From Planctomycetota bacterium (GTDB lineage: Bacteria; Planctomycetota; Phycisphaerae; Phycisphaerales; SM1A02), in contig RFON01000001.1 of assembly GCA_009926625.1 (NCBI GenBank), forward strand, positions 173,883-237,882: DNA of 64,000 nt, written 5' to 3'. Below, piece after piece: positions 8,742-17,009 of the stretch. The notes below the pieces were generated by a model that was given only the letters and a program-made list of their open reading frames with translations, did no database searches and was not told where the DNA came from. Made by a program: the position numbers and the translations under genes. Numbering within the stretch: position 1 is the stretch's first letter; each line of letters opens with the position of its first letter.

Positions 8742-9259
8742 GGCTGCATGACTTTCCAGCGAAGGTATGTCGCCAATGTCTTGCCGTCACACACTTCACC
8801 CGCAGCGATCATTCGCTCGAATCCGAGTTGGTCGACGAACTGAACCTCGATTCGCTCATCTGCCTCGAGGCGTGTGGGGCACGGCGTGAGGTCCGTTGCA
8901 AGGAACGCATGCATCCGTTCATCAGTGAATCCTGGTGATGTGAAGAATGTTCCGAGGGGCGTCATGCATCCCGCACTGTGCCCAGTCTCCTCTTCCAACT
9001 CACGCCGTGCCGCGTCGCATGGGTCCTCGCCAGGTTCGAGTTTCCCCGCACAGAATTCGTGCAGCCACTCGTCCACTGCGATGCGCCTGTTGCGGATCGT
9101 GACCAAGCTGCCATCGCGCCGCAGGGCCATCACGCAGACCGCCCCAGGGTGGCGAACGATGTAGCGTTCGGCCGCCCCTCCAGCGGGCAGTTGAATCGTC
9201 ATGCGTTCGACATCGAAGATGTGGCTGTGCAGGACGATGTCGCGGGGTTCGCGTGGCAT
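8738..9259 (-). CDS. NUDIX hydrolase, ADP-ribose pyrophosphatase type
   Basis: 173 aa. The full NUDIX box runs GKLEPGEDPCDAARRELEEE and then TG, containing the REx2EExG metal-binding helix. The TSPGFTDERMHAFLA segment downstream is typical of NudF-type enzymes, which hydrolyse ADP-ribose to AMP and ribose 5-phosphate. The ATG is preceded by GGAGGT at 7 nt spacing, and a TATGAT hexamer lies 14 nt upstream of the start. It is the first gene of a minus-strand run through the S2P-like and rhomboid genes and probably tgt-yajC-secDF, because all junctions to secDF overlap or lie within about 12 nt. Confidence 0.88.
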   Translation of the reverse strand: MPREPRDIVLHSHIFDVERMTIQLPAGGAAERYIVRHPGAVCVMALRRDGSLVTIRNRRIAVDEWLHEFCAGKLEPGEDPCDAARRELEEETGHSAGCMTPLGTFFTSPGFTDERMHAFLATDLTPCPTRLEADERIEVQFVDQLGFERMIAAGEVCDGKTLATYLRWKVMQP

Positions 9260-9273
9260 GACGACGACCTCCG

Positions 9274-9283
9274 ATCATAGGAT
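9274..9283. promoter_or_regulatory. Divergent overlapping -10 elements, nudix / mlaF
   Basis: ATCATAGGAT carries TATGAT on the minus strand (9279-9274, 14 nt before the NUDIX ATG) and TAGGAT on the plus strand (9278-9283, 6 nt before the mlaF ATG). The two hexamers share one TA, so the two polymerase binding sites should exclude each other. Confidence 0.5.
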
Positions 9284-9289
9284 GCGACG

Positions 9290-10102
9290 ATGACTGGACC
9301 GGCGGACATGCGCGTGGTGAACCTTCGAAAGCGCTTCAGCCGGCGCGAGGTTCTTCGCGGCATCAGCATCGACTTTGCGCCGGGTGCGATCACGGTGGTG
9401 CTTGGACCGTCTGGATGCGGCAAGAGCGTGATGCTCAAGCATCTTGTGGGGCTCCTGCGACCAGACCGCGGCGAAGTGTGGTTCGGCACGACGCGCATCG
9501 ACACGCTCGCGGAGCGCGAACTCGGCATGGTGCGGCGGCAGATCGGCTTCCTGTTCCAGCAGAGCGCGCTCTTTGACTCGTTGACGGTGCGCGAAAACAT
9601 CGCGTTCCCGCTTCGTGAGCATGGCGTGAACGATGACGCACTCATCGACGCGAAGGTGCGTCGCGTGCTCAATCTCGTCGCGCTCGACGAAACGATCGAC
9701 CAGATGCCGGCCGAGCTGTCTGGCGGTCAGCGAAAGCGCGTGGCGCTTGCGCGCGCCGTCGTCCTTGAGCCACGGGTCGTGCTCTACGACGAACCCACCA
9801 CGGGCCTCGACCCGATCCGCTCAGAGGTCATCAACCAGTTGATCCTCAAACTGTCGGACAACCTTGGCATCACCAGCATCGTGGTGACGCACGATCTGAT
9901 GAGCGCGTATCGCATTGCCGATCGAATGGTGCTGCTCCACGAAGGGCACGTGGCACTCGAGGGCACTCCACGCGAGTTCGAGGAAACGACCGACCCGATT
10001 GCGCGGCAGTTCCTTCGCGGGGAACTCGGCGCCGATGAACTGGCGCGAATCCGCGGAAGCGGAGATGATGCAACGCTGCCGCGCAACCCTGGGCAGATCT
10101 GA
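9290..10102 (+). CDS. mlaF: Phospholipid ABC transporter ATPase MlaF
   Basis: 270 aa. ABC ATPase with Walker A GPSGCGKS, Q-loop FLFQQSALFDSLTVRENI, signature LSGGQRKR, Walker B VVLYDEPTTGLDP and the H-loop VTHD. The FQQ-ALFDSLTV-ENI stretch and the E(T/G)TPREF tail region are characteristic of the MlaF/Ttg2A subfamily, which powers lipid traffic between the two membranes. It is followed 34 nt later by mlaD. A TAGGAT -10 ends 6 nt before the ATG, so the transcript may be leaderless. Confidence 0.9.
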   Translation: MTGPADMRVVNLRKRFSRREVLRGISIDFAPGAITVVLGPSGCGKSVMLKHLVGLLRPDRGEVWFGTTRIDTLAERELGMVRRQIGFLFQQSALFDSLTVRENIAFPLREHGVNDDALIDAKVRRVLNLVALDETIDQMPAELSGGQRKRVALARAVVLEPRVVLYDEPTTGLDPIRSEVINQLILKLSDNLGITSIVVTHDLMSAYRIADRMVLLHEGHVALEGTPREFEETTDPIARQFLRGELGADELARIRGSGDDATLPRNPGQI

Positions 10103-10136
10103 ACCACCAGCCCAAAGCGACCACCCCTCAACGACC

Positions 10137-11015
10137 ATGAAAGACAGTGCGCGAAACTTCCTGACTGGCATCGTGTCGATCGTCGGACTCTCGGGATTCG
10201 GTTTCCTGCTGCTGCTGTTCGGGAACATCAACGCGTCACTCCGCCCCTCCTATCCCATTCGCGTTCAGGCCAATCAGGCGCTCGGGCTCCGCGTGGGAAG
10301 CCAAGTGAGCATGGCGGGCGTTCCCATGGGCGAAGTGAAGTCGGTCCGTATCGTGTCCAATCCGCTGCGCCCCGCCGAAGTCATGCTCAGCATCAACGGG
10401 GACATCGATGTTCCGCTTGGCGTGAAGGCACAGGTGTCGCAATCATTGATTGCCGGGACTGCGCGCCTCGAACTCTTGCTGCCCGAGGGCGTTGACACGG
10501 GCAGCGTGTTCGCAAGAGACGGAAGCGCAACGCTTGACGCAAGCTTCGAGAGCCTCGAACAGAAGGTCAGTCGCCTGCTTGACGAGAAACTTGGCGGACT
10601 CGACGCTGCGATGCGTGGCATTCAGTCCGTGGCCGAGGAAGCGCAGAAGTGGCTTGGCGATGAACAGATGCGAGCCGATGCGAAGACCGCTGTCTGGAAG
10701 GCACAGCAATTGATCGAAACGGCATCCGTGACGATGCAGTCGATCACCGAGGCGGCTCGCGGCGTTCAAGTCAGTGCGGACGCCCTCGCCGTGCAGCTCA
10801 AACCGACGATGGAACAACTGTCTGCGACGCTACGGTCGGTCGAGCGCCTCACGGAGCAGGCTCGCGATGGAAAAGGGACCGTTGGTCAACTCATGAGCAA
10901 CCCAGACTTGTACAACTCGCTCGTCGACTCCGCCGAGCGTCTCAAGCGGACGCTCGGCGAAGTCGAACTGCTGATGCAGAAGATCCGCGCCGAGGGACTC
11001 GGCGTGAAGTTCTGA
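10137..11015 (+). CDS. mlaD: MCE-domain lipid-binding protein MlaD
   Basis: 292 aa. One N-terminal membrane helix (FLTGIVSIVGLSGFGFLLLL) is followed by an MCE domain at about 40-120 with LRVGSQVSMAGVPMGEV. A long helical, coiled-coil-prone C-terminal half runs from about 130 to 290. MCE proteins form the periplasmic lipid-binding ring of Mla-type transporters. In E. coli an MlaE permease gene lies between mlaF and mlaD; here MlaD follows MlaF directly and no MlaE-like gene is in the window. I chose ATG 10137 because the membrane helix starts right after it. Confidence 0.88.
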   Translation: MKDSARNFLTGIVSIVGLSGFGFLLLLFGNINASLRPSYPIRVQANQALGLRVGSQVSMAGVPMGEVKSVRIVSNPLRPAEVMLSINGDIDVPLGVKAQVSQSLIAGTARLELLLPEGVDTGSVFARDGSATLDASFESLEQKVSRLLDEKLGGLDAAMRGIQSVAEEAQKWLGDEQMRADAKTAVWKAQQLIETASVTMQSITEAARGVQVSADALAVQLKPTMEQLSATLRSVERLTEQARDGKGTVGQLMSNPDLYNSLVDSAERLKRTLGEVELLMQKIRAEGLGVKF

Positions 11016-11046
11016 GTCCTGTCAACAGGTCAAAGTAGTCACCAAG

Positions 11047-11685
11047 TCAGTCGCCAACCACAACGATCTCGACGCGGCGGCTCTTGGACTTCGTGTCGCG
11101 CGGTTGGTCGGGACCAAAGCTCGAGAGCGAGATGCGCGTGCCATCGATCCCCTTCGAGACCAAGTACTCGCGAACCGCGTAGGCGCGTGCAAACCCGAGG
11201 TAGTAGTTGTCCTTGTGAGGGGAGAACTTGATCGGGTCAGTGTCGGTGAATCCCGCCACATCGATCGCCTTGGTCGAGTAGTTGTCGTTCAGGATGCGGA
11301 TGATCTTGTCGAGCGACTTCTTCGCCCCCTGCTTGACGGAGTCCTTTCCCGAATCGAACAGCACATCGCCTTCGATGGAAACATGGATGTCCGTGCCCTG
11401 CCCCGTTGCGGTCACACCCTCAATACCGGCAAACGCTCCCGCGTCAGCTGTCGGGGTTCCCTCGGACGGAGCAGTCGCTGTTCGCTGCTCAGCAGCTCGC
11501 GCCTGCGCCAGGGCAGCTTGCTTCTCCCGCTCCGCAGTCTCGAGCGCGCTTGAGCGCTCCGCCAACTGCTGCTTCAGTGTTTCATTCTCGCTGAGCAAGA
11601 CGGCGTTCTGCTTCTGAGCGCCATCGCATCCCGTCATCCCCAGAACCAGCGCCGCAGCGCCACAGACAATCCATGCCTTTTTCAT
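11047..11685 (-). CDS. OmpA-like peptidoglycan-binding lipoprotein
   Basis: 212 aa. The signal peptide ends in the lipobox GMTGC (Cys about 20). A short coiled-coil region rich in Glu/Gln/Ala follows, then a C-terminal OmpA/MotB domain (about 95-210) with VLFDSGKDSVK, GFTDTDPIKF, NYYLGFARAYAVREYL and KSKSRRVEIVV. It probably anchors the outer membrane to peptidoglycan, like Pal. ATG 11685 has AAGGA 6-8 nt upstream and opens the signal peptide. The mlaD gene converges on it with a 31-nt gap. Confidence 0.88.
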   Translation of the reverse strand: MKKAWIVCGAAALVLGMTGCDGAQKQNAVLLSENETLKQQLAERSSALETAEREKQAALAQARAAEQRTATAPSEGTPTADAGAFAGIEGVTATGQGTDIHVSIEGDVLFDSGKDSVKQGAKKSLDKIIRILNDNYSTKAIDVAGFTDTDPIKFSPHKDNYYLGFARAYAVREYLVSKGIDGTRISLSSFGPDQPRDTKSKSRRVEIVVVGD

Positions 11686-11785
11686 CAGAGAATCCTTTCT
11701 CCAGTTCGCGAAACAGAAATTGTTGTCGTCGGACCTTCCGCCGACAGCGACATTCAACAACTTTCGAGTGGTGAAGTAAAGGGGG

Positions 11786-12991
11786 TCACGCACAGAATGC
11801 GGGAAATAGTGCGCGACCAACTTGCACGAACAGCGGGCGACCGATCATCAACAGCATCTGGGCAAGCGCAAGCCACGGTCCATACGGGATCTCGCGGCTC
11901 TTGCAGAGGCGGTCACCGCGACCGAACAGTCGGACGATGCCGACCCATGCGAGCGCGGGGAACGGGGCAACGACGAACGCCGTGACTGGATCGACCCACC
12001 CCATCACCGCGCCGACAGCCCCCATGAGATGCACATCACCGAGTCCCATCGCTTCCTGACCGCGCCACAGCGTTCCCGCGATGCGAACCGCCCATACAAG
12101 CCCCGCGCCCGTGAAGTAGCCAAGCAGCGATGCGGCAGCAGCTTGCATTACAACTGTGGGAGCCCATTCGAGCCCGCGCCCCACGATCCATCCACCGATC
12201 AGCCCCAGTGCGATGGGTAGCAGGAACCGCACTTCCACCCACATTTCGCGGCGCGCATGCGGGTAGTCGGCGAACACCTCGCCCTCCCGCACGAACTCGC
12301 CGTAGTCGTTGAACGAACGCCGCCAAATGCCAGCCGATGTCAAGCACAGGGTGATGAGCAGCCCAGCGCCGCCCCCAAGGGCCGCAGCGGTGCCCGCCGC
12401 GCCAGGCAGGAACAGCGGCCACTTCGTGGGCGAAATGGGGAGCGCGATGGCGGCTTGCAGCGGCCACGCGACGAAACCGACGAGCGTGGGCACGAGCGTG
12501 ATCGAAAGCGGAATCGAGTAACTGCGAAGGTCAGTGAGCGTTGCCGCCACGAGTGCAGCGAGCAGCACGCCAACGGCGCAGAGCGCAGGGAGCGAAAGGA
12601 GGACGCCGTGGGATTGATAGAACGCACCGCAGACGGGAGCCCACCAACCGCGGTCGTCCGCTGCGAACAGCTCGAGGTACAGCAGGGCGAACACGATTCC
12701 GACGGCGAACTCAATCATCGGATATCGAATCGGGATGCGACCACCACAAGACCAACAGCGCCCACCGCAGATGATCCAACCGAACACCGGCAGGTTTTCA
12801 TGTGCCGCGAGCTTTCGCCCGCAGTGCACGCAGCGGCTTGGTGGGCGGATGATGCTGATGCCATCGGGCATGCGATCCCCAATCACCTGCACAAAGCTGC
12901 CGATGCAGGCGCCGATTGCCCAGGCGAAGAGCGCACCGACCGCATGCAACCCCCAAGTGGTCAGCCAGTGGTCGATCCCGTATTGCATCAC
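11786..12991 (-). CDS. Prepilin peptidase / N-methyltransferase (type IV leader peptidase)
   Basis: 401 aa, about eight membrane segments. The N-terminal methylase domain shows GSFVQVIGDRMPDGISI and two CxxC pairs (CVHCGRK and CWSCGGR), which usually bind zinc. The peptidase aspartates lie in TDLRSYSIP and MGLGDVHLMGAVGA (GxGD type). It removes leader peptides from type IV pilins and pseudopilins and methylates the new N-terminus. The pseudopilin at 63429 is a possible substrate. It starts GTG-ATG at 12991/12988. An insert of about 100 residues between the catalytic Asps makes it longer than E. coli-type enzymes. Confidence 0.92.
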   Translation of the reverse strand: MMQYGIDHWLTTWGLHAVGALFAWAIGACIGSFVQVIGDRMPDGISIIRPPSRCVHCGRKLAAHENLPVFGWIICGGRCWSCGGRIPIRYPMIEFAVGIVFALLYLELFAADDRGWWAPVCGAFYQSHGVLLSLPALCAVGVLLAALVAATLTDLRSYSIPLSITLVPTLVGFVAWPLQAAIALPISPTKWPLFLPGAAGTAAALGGGAGLLITLCLTSAGIWRRSFNDYGEFVREGEVFADYPHARREMWVEVRFLLPIALGLIGGWIVGRGLEWAPTVVMQAAAASLLGYFTGAGLVWAVRIAGTLWRGQEAMGLGDVHLMGAVGAVMGWVDPVTAFVVAPFPALAWVGIVRLFGRGDRLCKSREIPYGPWLALAQMLLMIGRPLFVQVGRALFPAFCA

Positions 12992-13038
12992 ATTGATCTA
13001 TTGACGAGCGTCCATGGCGTGCGCATTCTCGTGCGAGT

Positions 13039-13350
13039 TCAGCGCGGGGCGTCGCCCTTCGCGAGGTCGGCGGCGGAGATGCGTTCGACCTCGGTCTTCG
13101 CGGCATCGAGCACTTCGCGGCAGCGGCGGACAAGCATCGCTCCGCGTCGGTACTGTTTGAGGCTCTCATCGAGCGCGATCTCACCCGACTCGATTCGATT
13201 GATGATTTGTTCCAACTCCGCGATCGCGACCTCATAGGTCAGCGTCGAGACACTGTCGCCTGCCGAGTCTCGGCCTTCAGAGGTTCCACCGCCAGTCGGT
13301 GAGGCCTTGTCGGAAACCTGCGCGTTGCCAGTTGCCTTCATCGCCGCCAT
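13039..13350 (-). CDS. xseB: Exodeoxyribonuclease VII small subunit
   Basis: 103 aa. The C-terminal 65 residues match XseB: TYEVAIAELEQIINRIESGE, then LDESLKQYRRGAMLVRRCREVLD and a short helical tail. XseB binds the large subunit to form the single-strand-specific exonuclease VII. The N-terminal 35 residues are a Ser/Thr/Gly-rich extension. It lies just downstream of xseA (48 nt), but the TAGACT hexamer 6 nt before the ATG suggests it also has its own transcript. Confidence 0.93.
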   Translation of the reverse strand: MAAMKATGNAQVSDKASPTGGGTSEGRDSAGDSVSTLTYEVAIAELEQIINRIESGEIALDESLKQYRRGAMLVRRCREVLDAAKTEVERISAADLAKGDAPR

Positions 13351-13356
13351 CGCCGC

Positions 13357-13362
13357 AGTCTA
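13357..13362 (-). promoter_or_regulatory. Leaderless-type -10 for xseB
   Basis: TAGACT on the minus strand, 6 nt before ATG 13350. No obvious -35. Confidence 0.45.
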
Positions 13363-13398
13363 CGCGTGGACTCGTCACCTTGCGGGTTGGGGGAATCG

Positions 13399-14820
13399 CT
13401 ACGCGGGGGCGTTCGACCGCTTCGACTCCACCGTGCTTCGAACGCTTCCGTCACTCAGTACTGTTTCAATCAGCGCGCCCGCTTCGATCTCGTGCACCGA
13501 CCGAACGGTGGTGCCATCCTGCCGAAGGGTGAGCGAGAAACCGCGGCGAAGCACGGCGTTCGGACCGACCGCCTCGAGGGTTCGCGCCGCCGATTCAATC
13601 GCACCAGCCGCACGCAGCAGAGACCCTTCGATCGCGTGCGACAACTTCGCGCGCGCCGCATCGACGCGAGGACGGTGCACGGCAATCCGCTGAAGCGGAT
13701 GGTGCCGATCGAGCCGCGACGAAAGCGATTGTGCGCGTGCCTGCTGCCCACCGATCCGCGCCGCCATCCTTCCGCCGAGCGCCACCGCGAGCGCGTCCAC
13801 GCGCGTGGCTTGCACCGCGATGACGCCCGCTGGATCGGCAACGGCTCGCGCTCGCGATGCCGCGTGGATGCGCGACGCAGCGCGATCAAGCAAGGCGATT
13901 TGGGCGCGAGCGAGCCGCCGCGCAAGTGCCGACACCTGCTCATGCAGCGCGGCTCGGTCTGGAAGCGTCTCGGTGATCGCCCGAGACGGCGTCGGCGCAC
14001 GGAAGTCCGCGACCAAGTCGGCGATCGAGGTATCGCTTTCGTGACCAATGCCCGTGACGACCGGCGTTCGGCAAGCAAAGATTGCATCGGCGACGACGCG
14101 CTCGTTGAACGACCAGAGGTCTTCGCGGCTGCCGCCGCCGCGGGCGAGCACGATCACCTCGATCCCCAGCCGCGGCGCCGCAGCATCCACCGCCGCAATG
14201 GCACTCGCGATTGCCGCGGCAGCCCCACTTCCCTGCACGCGGACATCCACCGCAATGATGCGCGTCGCGGGAAAAGTCGTTGCCGCAGCATGCAGGCAGT
14301 CATGCTCGGCGGCGCTGTTGGCACTCGTCAGCAACGCGATGCACATCGGCACGGCGGGCAGCGGGACCTTGGCGGACTCATCGAAGTAGCCGAGCGCCCG
14401 CAGTGATTCGCACAACTCCCGAAAACGCGCATCGAGATCCCCAGCTCCCACATGCGCGAGTTGACTGACCTGGATCTGCGTCCGCCCCTGCGGCTTGTAG
14501 TGCGTCACCGAGCCGCGCACCAACAACGATGCACCGTCGACCGGCTTGACGGCGGAACGATCCGCAGTGGAGCGGAACAGCATGCAGTCGATCCGCGACT
14601 CCGCGTCCTTGATGCTGAAGTACCAGTGCCCGCTGACGCAGCGCGCGTTCGACACCTCTCCGATGACAAGCACCTGACCAAGCCCCTGTTCAAGCGTGCG
14701 CTGGATGCGATCGGCAAGCTCGGAGACCGTGAGCGGCTTCGGTTGTTCAGCCGTTCCTTCGGCAGGCTGCGAAAAGAGCTCTGGAACGAGCGCGCGTTGA
14801 TCGGCACTCCGCCGTGACAT
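13399..14820 (-). CDS. xseA: Exodeoxyribonuclease VII large subunit
   Basis: 473 aa, close to the 456 of E. coli. An N-terminal OB-fold (LTVSELADRIQRTLEQG, GEVSN, SGHWYFSIKD) is followed by the catalytic core with VLARGGGSREDLWSFNE and TGIGHESDTSIADLVADFRAPTPS (discontinuous here), then a long helical region. The C-terminal PNAVLRRGFSLT motif is present. Together with XseB it degrades single-stranded DNA in both directions. ATG 14820 is supported by homology, which begins soon after, and by a TACGAT hexamer 6 nt upstream. It is divergent from recG. Confidence 0.95.
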   Translation of the reverse strand: MSRRSADQRALVPELFSQPAEGTAEQPKPLTVSELADRIQRTLEQGLGQVLVIGEVSNARCVSGHWYFSIKDAESRIDCMLFRSTADRSAVKPVDGASLLVRGSVTHYKPQGRTQIQVSQLAHVGAGDLDARFRELCESLRALGYFDESAKVPLPAVPMCIALLTSANSAAEHDCLHAAATTFPATRIIAVDVRVQGSGAAAAIASAIAAVDAAAPRLGIEVIVLARGGGSREDLWSFNERVVADAIFACRTPVVTGIGHESDTSIADLVADFRAPTPSRAITETLPDRAALHEQVSALARRLARAQIALLDRAASRIHAASRARAVADPAGVIAVQATRVDALAVALGGRMAARIGGQQARAQSLSSRLDRHHPLQRIAVHRPRVDAARAKLSHAIEGSLLRAAGAIESAARTLEAVGPNAVLRRGFSLTLRQDGTTVRSVHEIEAGALIETVLSDGSVRSTVESKRSNAPA

Positions 14821-14825
14821 GGGAC

Positions 14826-14832
14826 TATCGTA
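14826..14832. promoter_or_regulatory. Fully overlapping divergent -10 pair, recG / xseA
   Basis: TATCGTA reads TATCGT on the plus strand (14826-14831, 6 nt before recG GTG 14838) and TACGAT on the minus strand (14832-14827, 6 nt before xseA ATG 14820). Both spacings are exactly 6 nt, so one 7-bp sequence may drive two leaderless transcripts. This also fixes the two starts. Confidence 0.5.
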
Positions 14833-14837
14833 GGGTC

Positions 14838-16997
14838 GTGCAGGAGCGCTCTCCGCATCCACCCGATCCGCCGCGTGGAACCGCCACGGGCCGACTGACC
14901 AGCCAGCTTTCCGACCTCGGGATCCTCGACCCGCCAGCGTTGGAGAGACTCGAGCGCTTGGGGATCCGCACGCTGGGCGATCTCGCGTGGCACCTGCCCA
15001 TGCGCTACGAAACGGAACTTGCCGAGGAGTCCGTGCACGATGCAATCGATGCCACCGCCTCGCTCGATCCGCAGGCGCAGCGCACCATGATCCGCTCGAT
15101 CAGGGGAGAGATTGACAAGGTGCGCCGTACCACAGGGCGACATTCGCGCATTGAAGCGAACCTCACAGATGGCAGCAGCACGATCAAGTTGACCTGGTTC
15201 CATATGCCTTGGATGGCAACGCGACTGCATCCTGGTGCCGTCGGCGTAGCGCGCGGCAAGGCGCAAGTTCGCAAGGGCAAAGTGGAGATGGTGAACCCCC
15301 GCTGGGAACACGCGTCGCAGGAAACCCCCTCGAGCGCCCCCGAAGTCGGGCGGCTCAAGCCGATTTATCCCGCAGGCGAGGAGGTTGCGAGCGCCCACAT
15401 CGAGTGGCTCGTGCGGCAGTCACTCCCCGCCATCACGGGGAGTGTCGTGGACTCGCTCCCCGATTCGCTTCGTGCCCGCCGCGCCCTTCCCGCGCTCGGC
15501 GATGCGCTGCGCATGGTGCATGCGCCAGCAACGCTGGATGAGGCGCGGCTTGGTCGCGAACGCCTCGCGTTCGATGAACTGCTCAGACTCCAGATCGCGA
15601 TGGCGATTCGCCGCTGGGAAGTGCGGCATGCCACCAAGGCGATCGCACTGCCGTTCAGTTCGGAGGTCCGTGCCAAGATCGCCGCACGCCTTCCGTTCGA
15701 GCTTTCTGCGCAGCAGATGAGTGCGTGCGCCGAAATCGATGAGGACCTGCAGCGAACCATTCCGATGAACCGATTGCTGCAGGGTGATGTGGGATCGGGC
15801 AAGACTGCCGTGGCGGTGTACGCGATGCTTCGCGCGGTCGCGCTCGGGCATCAGGCTGCATTGCTTGCTCCCACGGAGATTCTTGCGGAGCAGCACAACG
15901 CGGTGATCGAATCGATGCTCGCAGGCAGCCGCGTGCGGACGGCGCTGGTGCATGGCAGCATGCGCACCGCGGACCGTGACATGGTCCGCATGGGTATCGA
16001 GGCGGGCGCGTTCGACCTCGTGGTGGGAACGCATGCGCTGCTCGGCGGTGACATCCGCTTCAAGAGCCTCGCGGTTGCGGTGATCGACGAACAACATCGT
16101 TTCGGCGTGGAGCAACGCGCAGTCCTTCGAGGCAAATCGGGCGCCGAAGGCTCGATGCCGCACCTCCTGGTGATGACCGCGACACCGATTCCGCGAACGC
16201 TTGCACTGACGTTCTTCGGAGATCTCGATGTGTCCTCGCTGCGAGGATTGCTGCCTGGCCGCTCGCCTCCTGTGACGCGCGTGATGCCGCCGGGCCGCGC
16301 AGGCGAGGTGTACGACTGGGTGCGCTCCCGCCTCCAGTCTGGCGAACAAGCGTTCATTGTGGTGCCTGCCGTCGAAGATGCAGGCCATGGACTGAAGGAT
16401 GTCGCATCGCACGCCGATCGGTTGGCGCGCGGAAAGTTGGCGGGTCTTCGAATCGGTCAACTGCATGGGCAGATGCGCGGCGCCGATGCGGATCGCGTTC
16501 TGCAGGCATTCCGAAGGAAGGAACTCGACGCCTTGGTGGCGACCGTGGTGATCGAAGTTGGCGTCGACATCCCCGATGCATCCATCATGGTGATCGAGCA
16601 TGCGGAACGCTTTGGACTCGCGCAACTCCATCAACTGCGCGGACGGGTCGGGCGTGGCGGTCGCCGCGGCTACTGCGTGCTCATCGGTGAGCCAACGAGT
16701 GATGTGGCACGACAGCGGTTGGATGCGTTGGCGACGTGCACCGACGGTTTTCAGCTGGCAGAGATGGACCTGCGTCTGCGCGGTCCCGGCGAGTTCTTCG
16801 GCGCGCGTCAATCGGGGCTTGCGCCGCTGTTGGTTGCCGATCTCGATCGTGACCTGCCGCTGATCGAGGAGACTCGACTGGAGGCCGAGCGAATGTTCGC
16901 CGCAGATCCACTCCTTCGCGGCAGTGACATCGCCCGTCTCCGCGAGGATGTCCTCGACCTCTACGGCGAATCACTCGGCATTGGCGACATCGGTTAG
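14838..16997 (+). CDS. recG: ATP-dependent DNA helicase RecG
   Basis: 719 aa. An N-terminal wedge/OB domain (GIRTLGDLAWHLPMRYE at about 43-59) precedes the superfamily-2 helicase core. The core has Walker A GDVGSGKTAVA, APTEILAEQH, the DEQH box DEQHRFGVEQ, MTATPIPRT, and later motifs HGQM, VVIEVGVDIPDASIM and QLRGRVGRGG. It remodels stalled forks and branched recombination intermediates. An earlier GTG at 14814 is also in frame but overlaps the xseA start codon. GTG 14838 was chosen because a TATCGT -10 sits 6 nt before it. It is preceded by the divergent xseA. Confidence 0.95.
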   Translation: MQERSPHPPDPPRGTATGRLTSQLSDLGILDPPALERLERLGIRTLGDLAWHLPMRYETELAEESVHDAIDATASLDPQAQRTMIRSIRGEIDKVRRTTGRHSRIEANLTDGSSTIKLTWFHMPWMATRLHPGAVGVARGKAQVRKGKVEMVNPRWEHASQETPSSAPEVGRLKPIYPAGEEVASAHIEWLVRQSLPAITGSVVDSLPDSLRARRALPALGDALRMVHAPATLDEARLGRERLAFDELLRLQIAMAIRRWEVRHATKAIALPFSSEVRAKIAARLPFELSAQQMSACAEIDEDLQRTIPMNRLLQGDVGSGKTAVAVYAMLRAVALGHQAALLAPTEILAEQHNAVIESMLAGSRVRTALVHGSMRTADRDMVRMGIEAGAFDLVVGTHALLGGDIRFKSLAVAVIDEQHRFGVEQRAVLRGKSGAEGSMPHLLVMTATPIPRTLALTFFGDLDVSSLRGLLPGRSPPVTRVMPPGRAGEVYDWVRSRLQSGEQAFIVVPAVEDAGHGLKDVASHADRLARGKLAGLRIGQLHGQMRGADADRVLQAFRRKELDALVATVVIEVGVDIPDASIMVIEHAERFGLAQLHQLRGRVGRGGRRGYCVLIGEPTSDVARQRLDALATCTDGFQLAEMDLRLRGPGEFFGARQSGLAPLLVADLDRDLPLIEETRLEAERMFAADPLLRGSDIARLREDVLDLYGESLGIGDIG

Positions 16998-17000
16998 GCT
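16995..17000 (+). promoter_or_regulatory. Leaderless-type -10 for the LolD-like ATPase gene
   Basis: TAGGCT, 9 nt before GTG 17010. Its TAG is the recG stop codon. The same hexamer with 9-nt spacing recurs before the DUF3299 gene (19113-19118). Confidence 0.4.
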
Positions 17001-17009
17001 TTCGCCGCA

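Noticed and set aside
11016..11046. CCTG-TCAA-CAGG as a terminator between mlaD and the OmpA-like gene
   Set aside because: A 4-bp stem without a T run is too weak to support.
11686..11785. Inverted repeat GTCGG/CCGAC upstream of the OmpA-like gene as a regulator site
   Set aside because: The stem is only 5 bp with an 8-nt loop, and no second copy or known operator pattern was seen.
14814..14837. Earlier GTG start for recG
   Set aside because: It overlaps the xseA start codon and adds residues with no family match; GTG 14838 has a TATCGT at the same 6-nt spacing as xseA.
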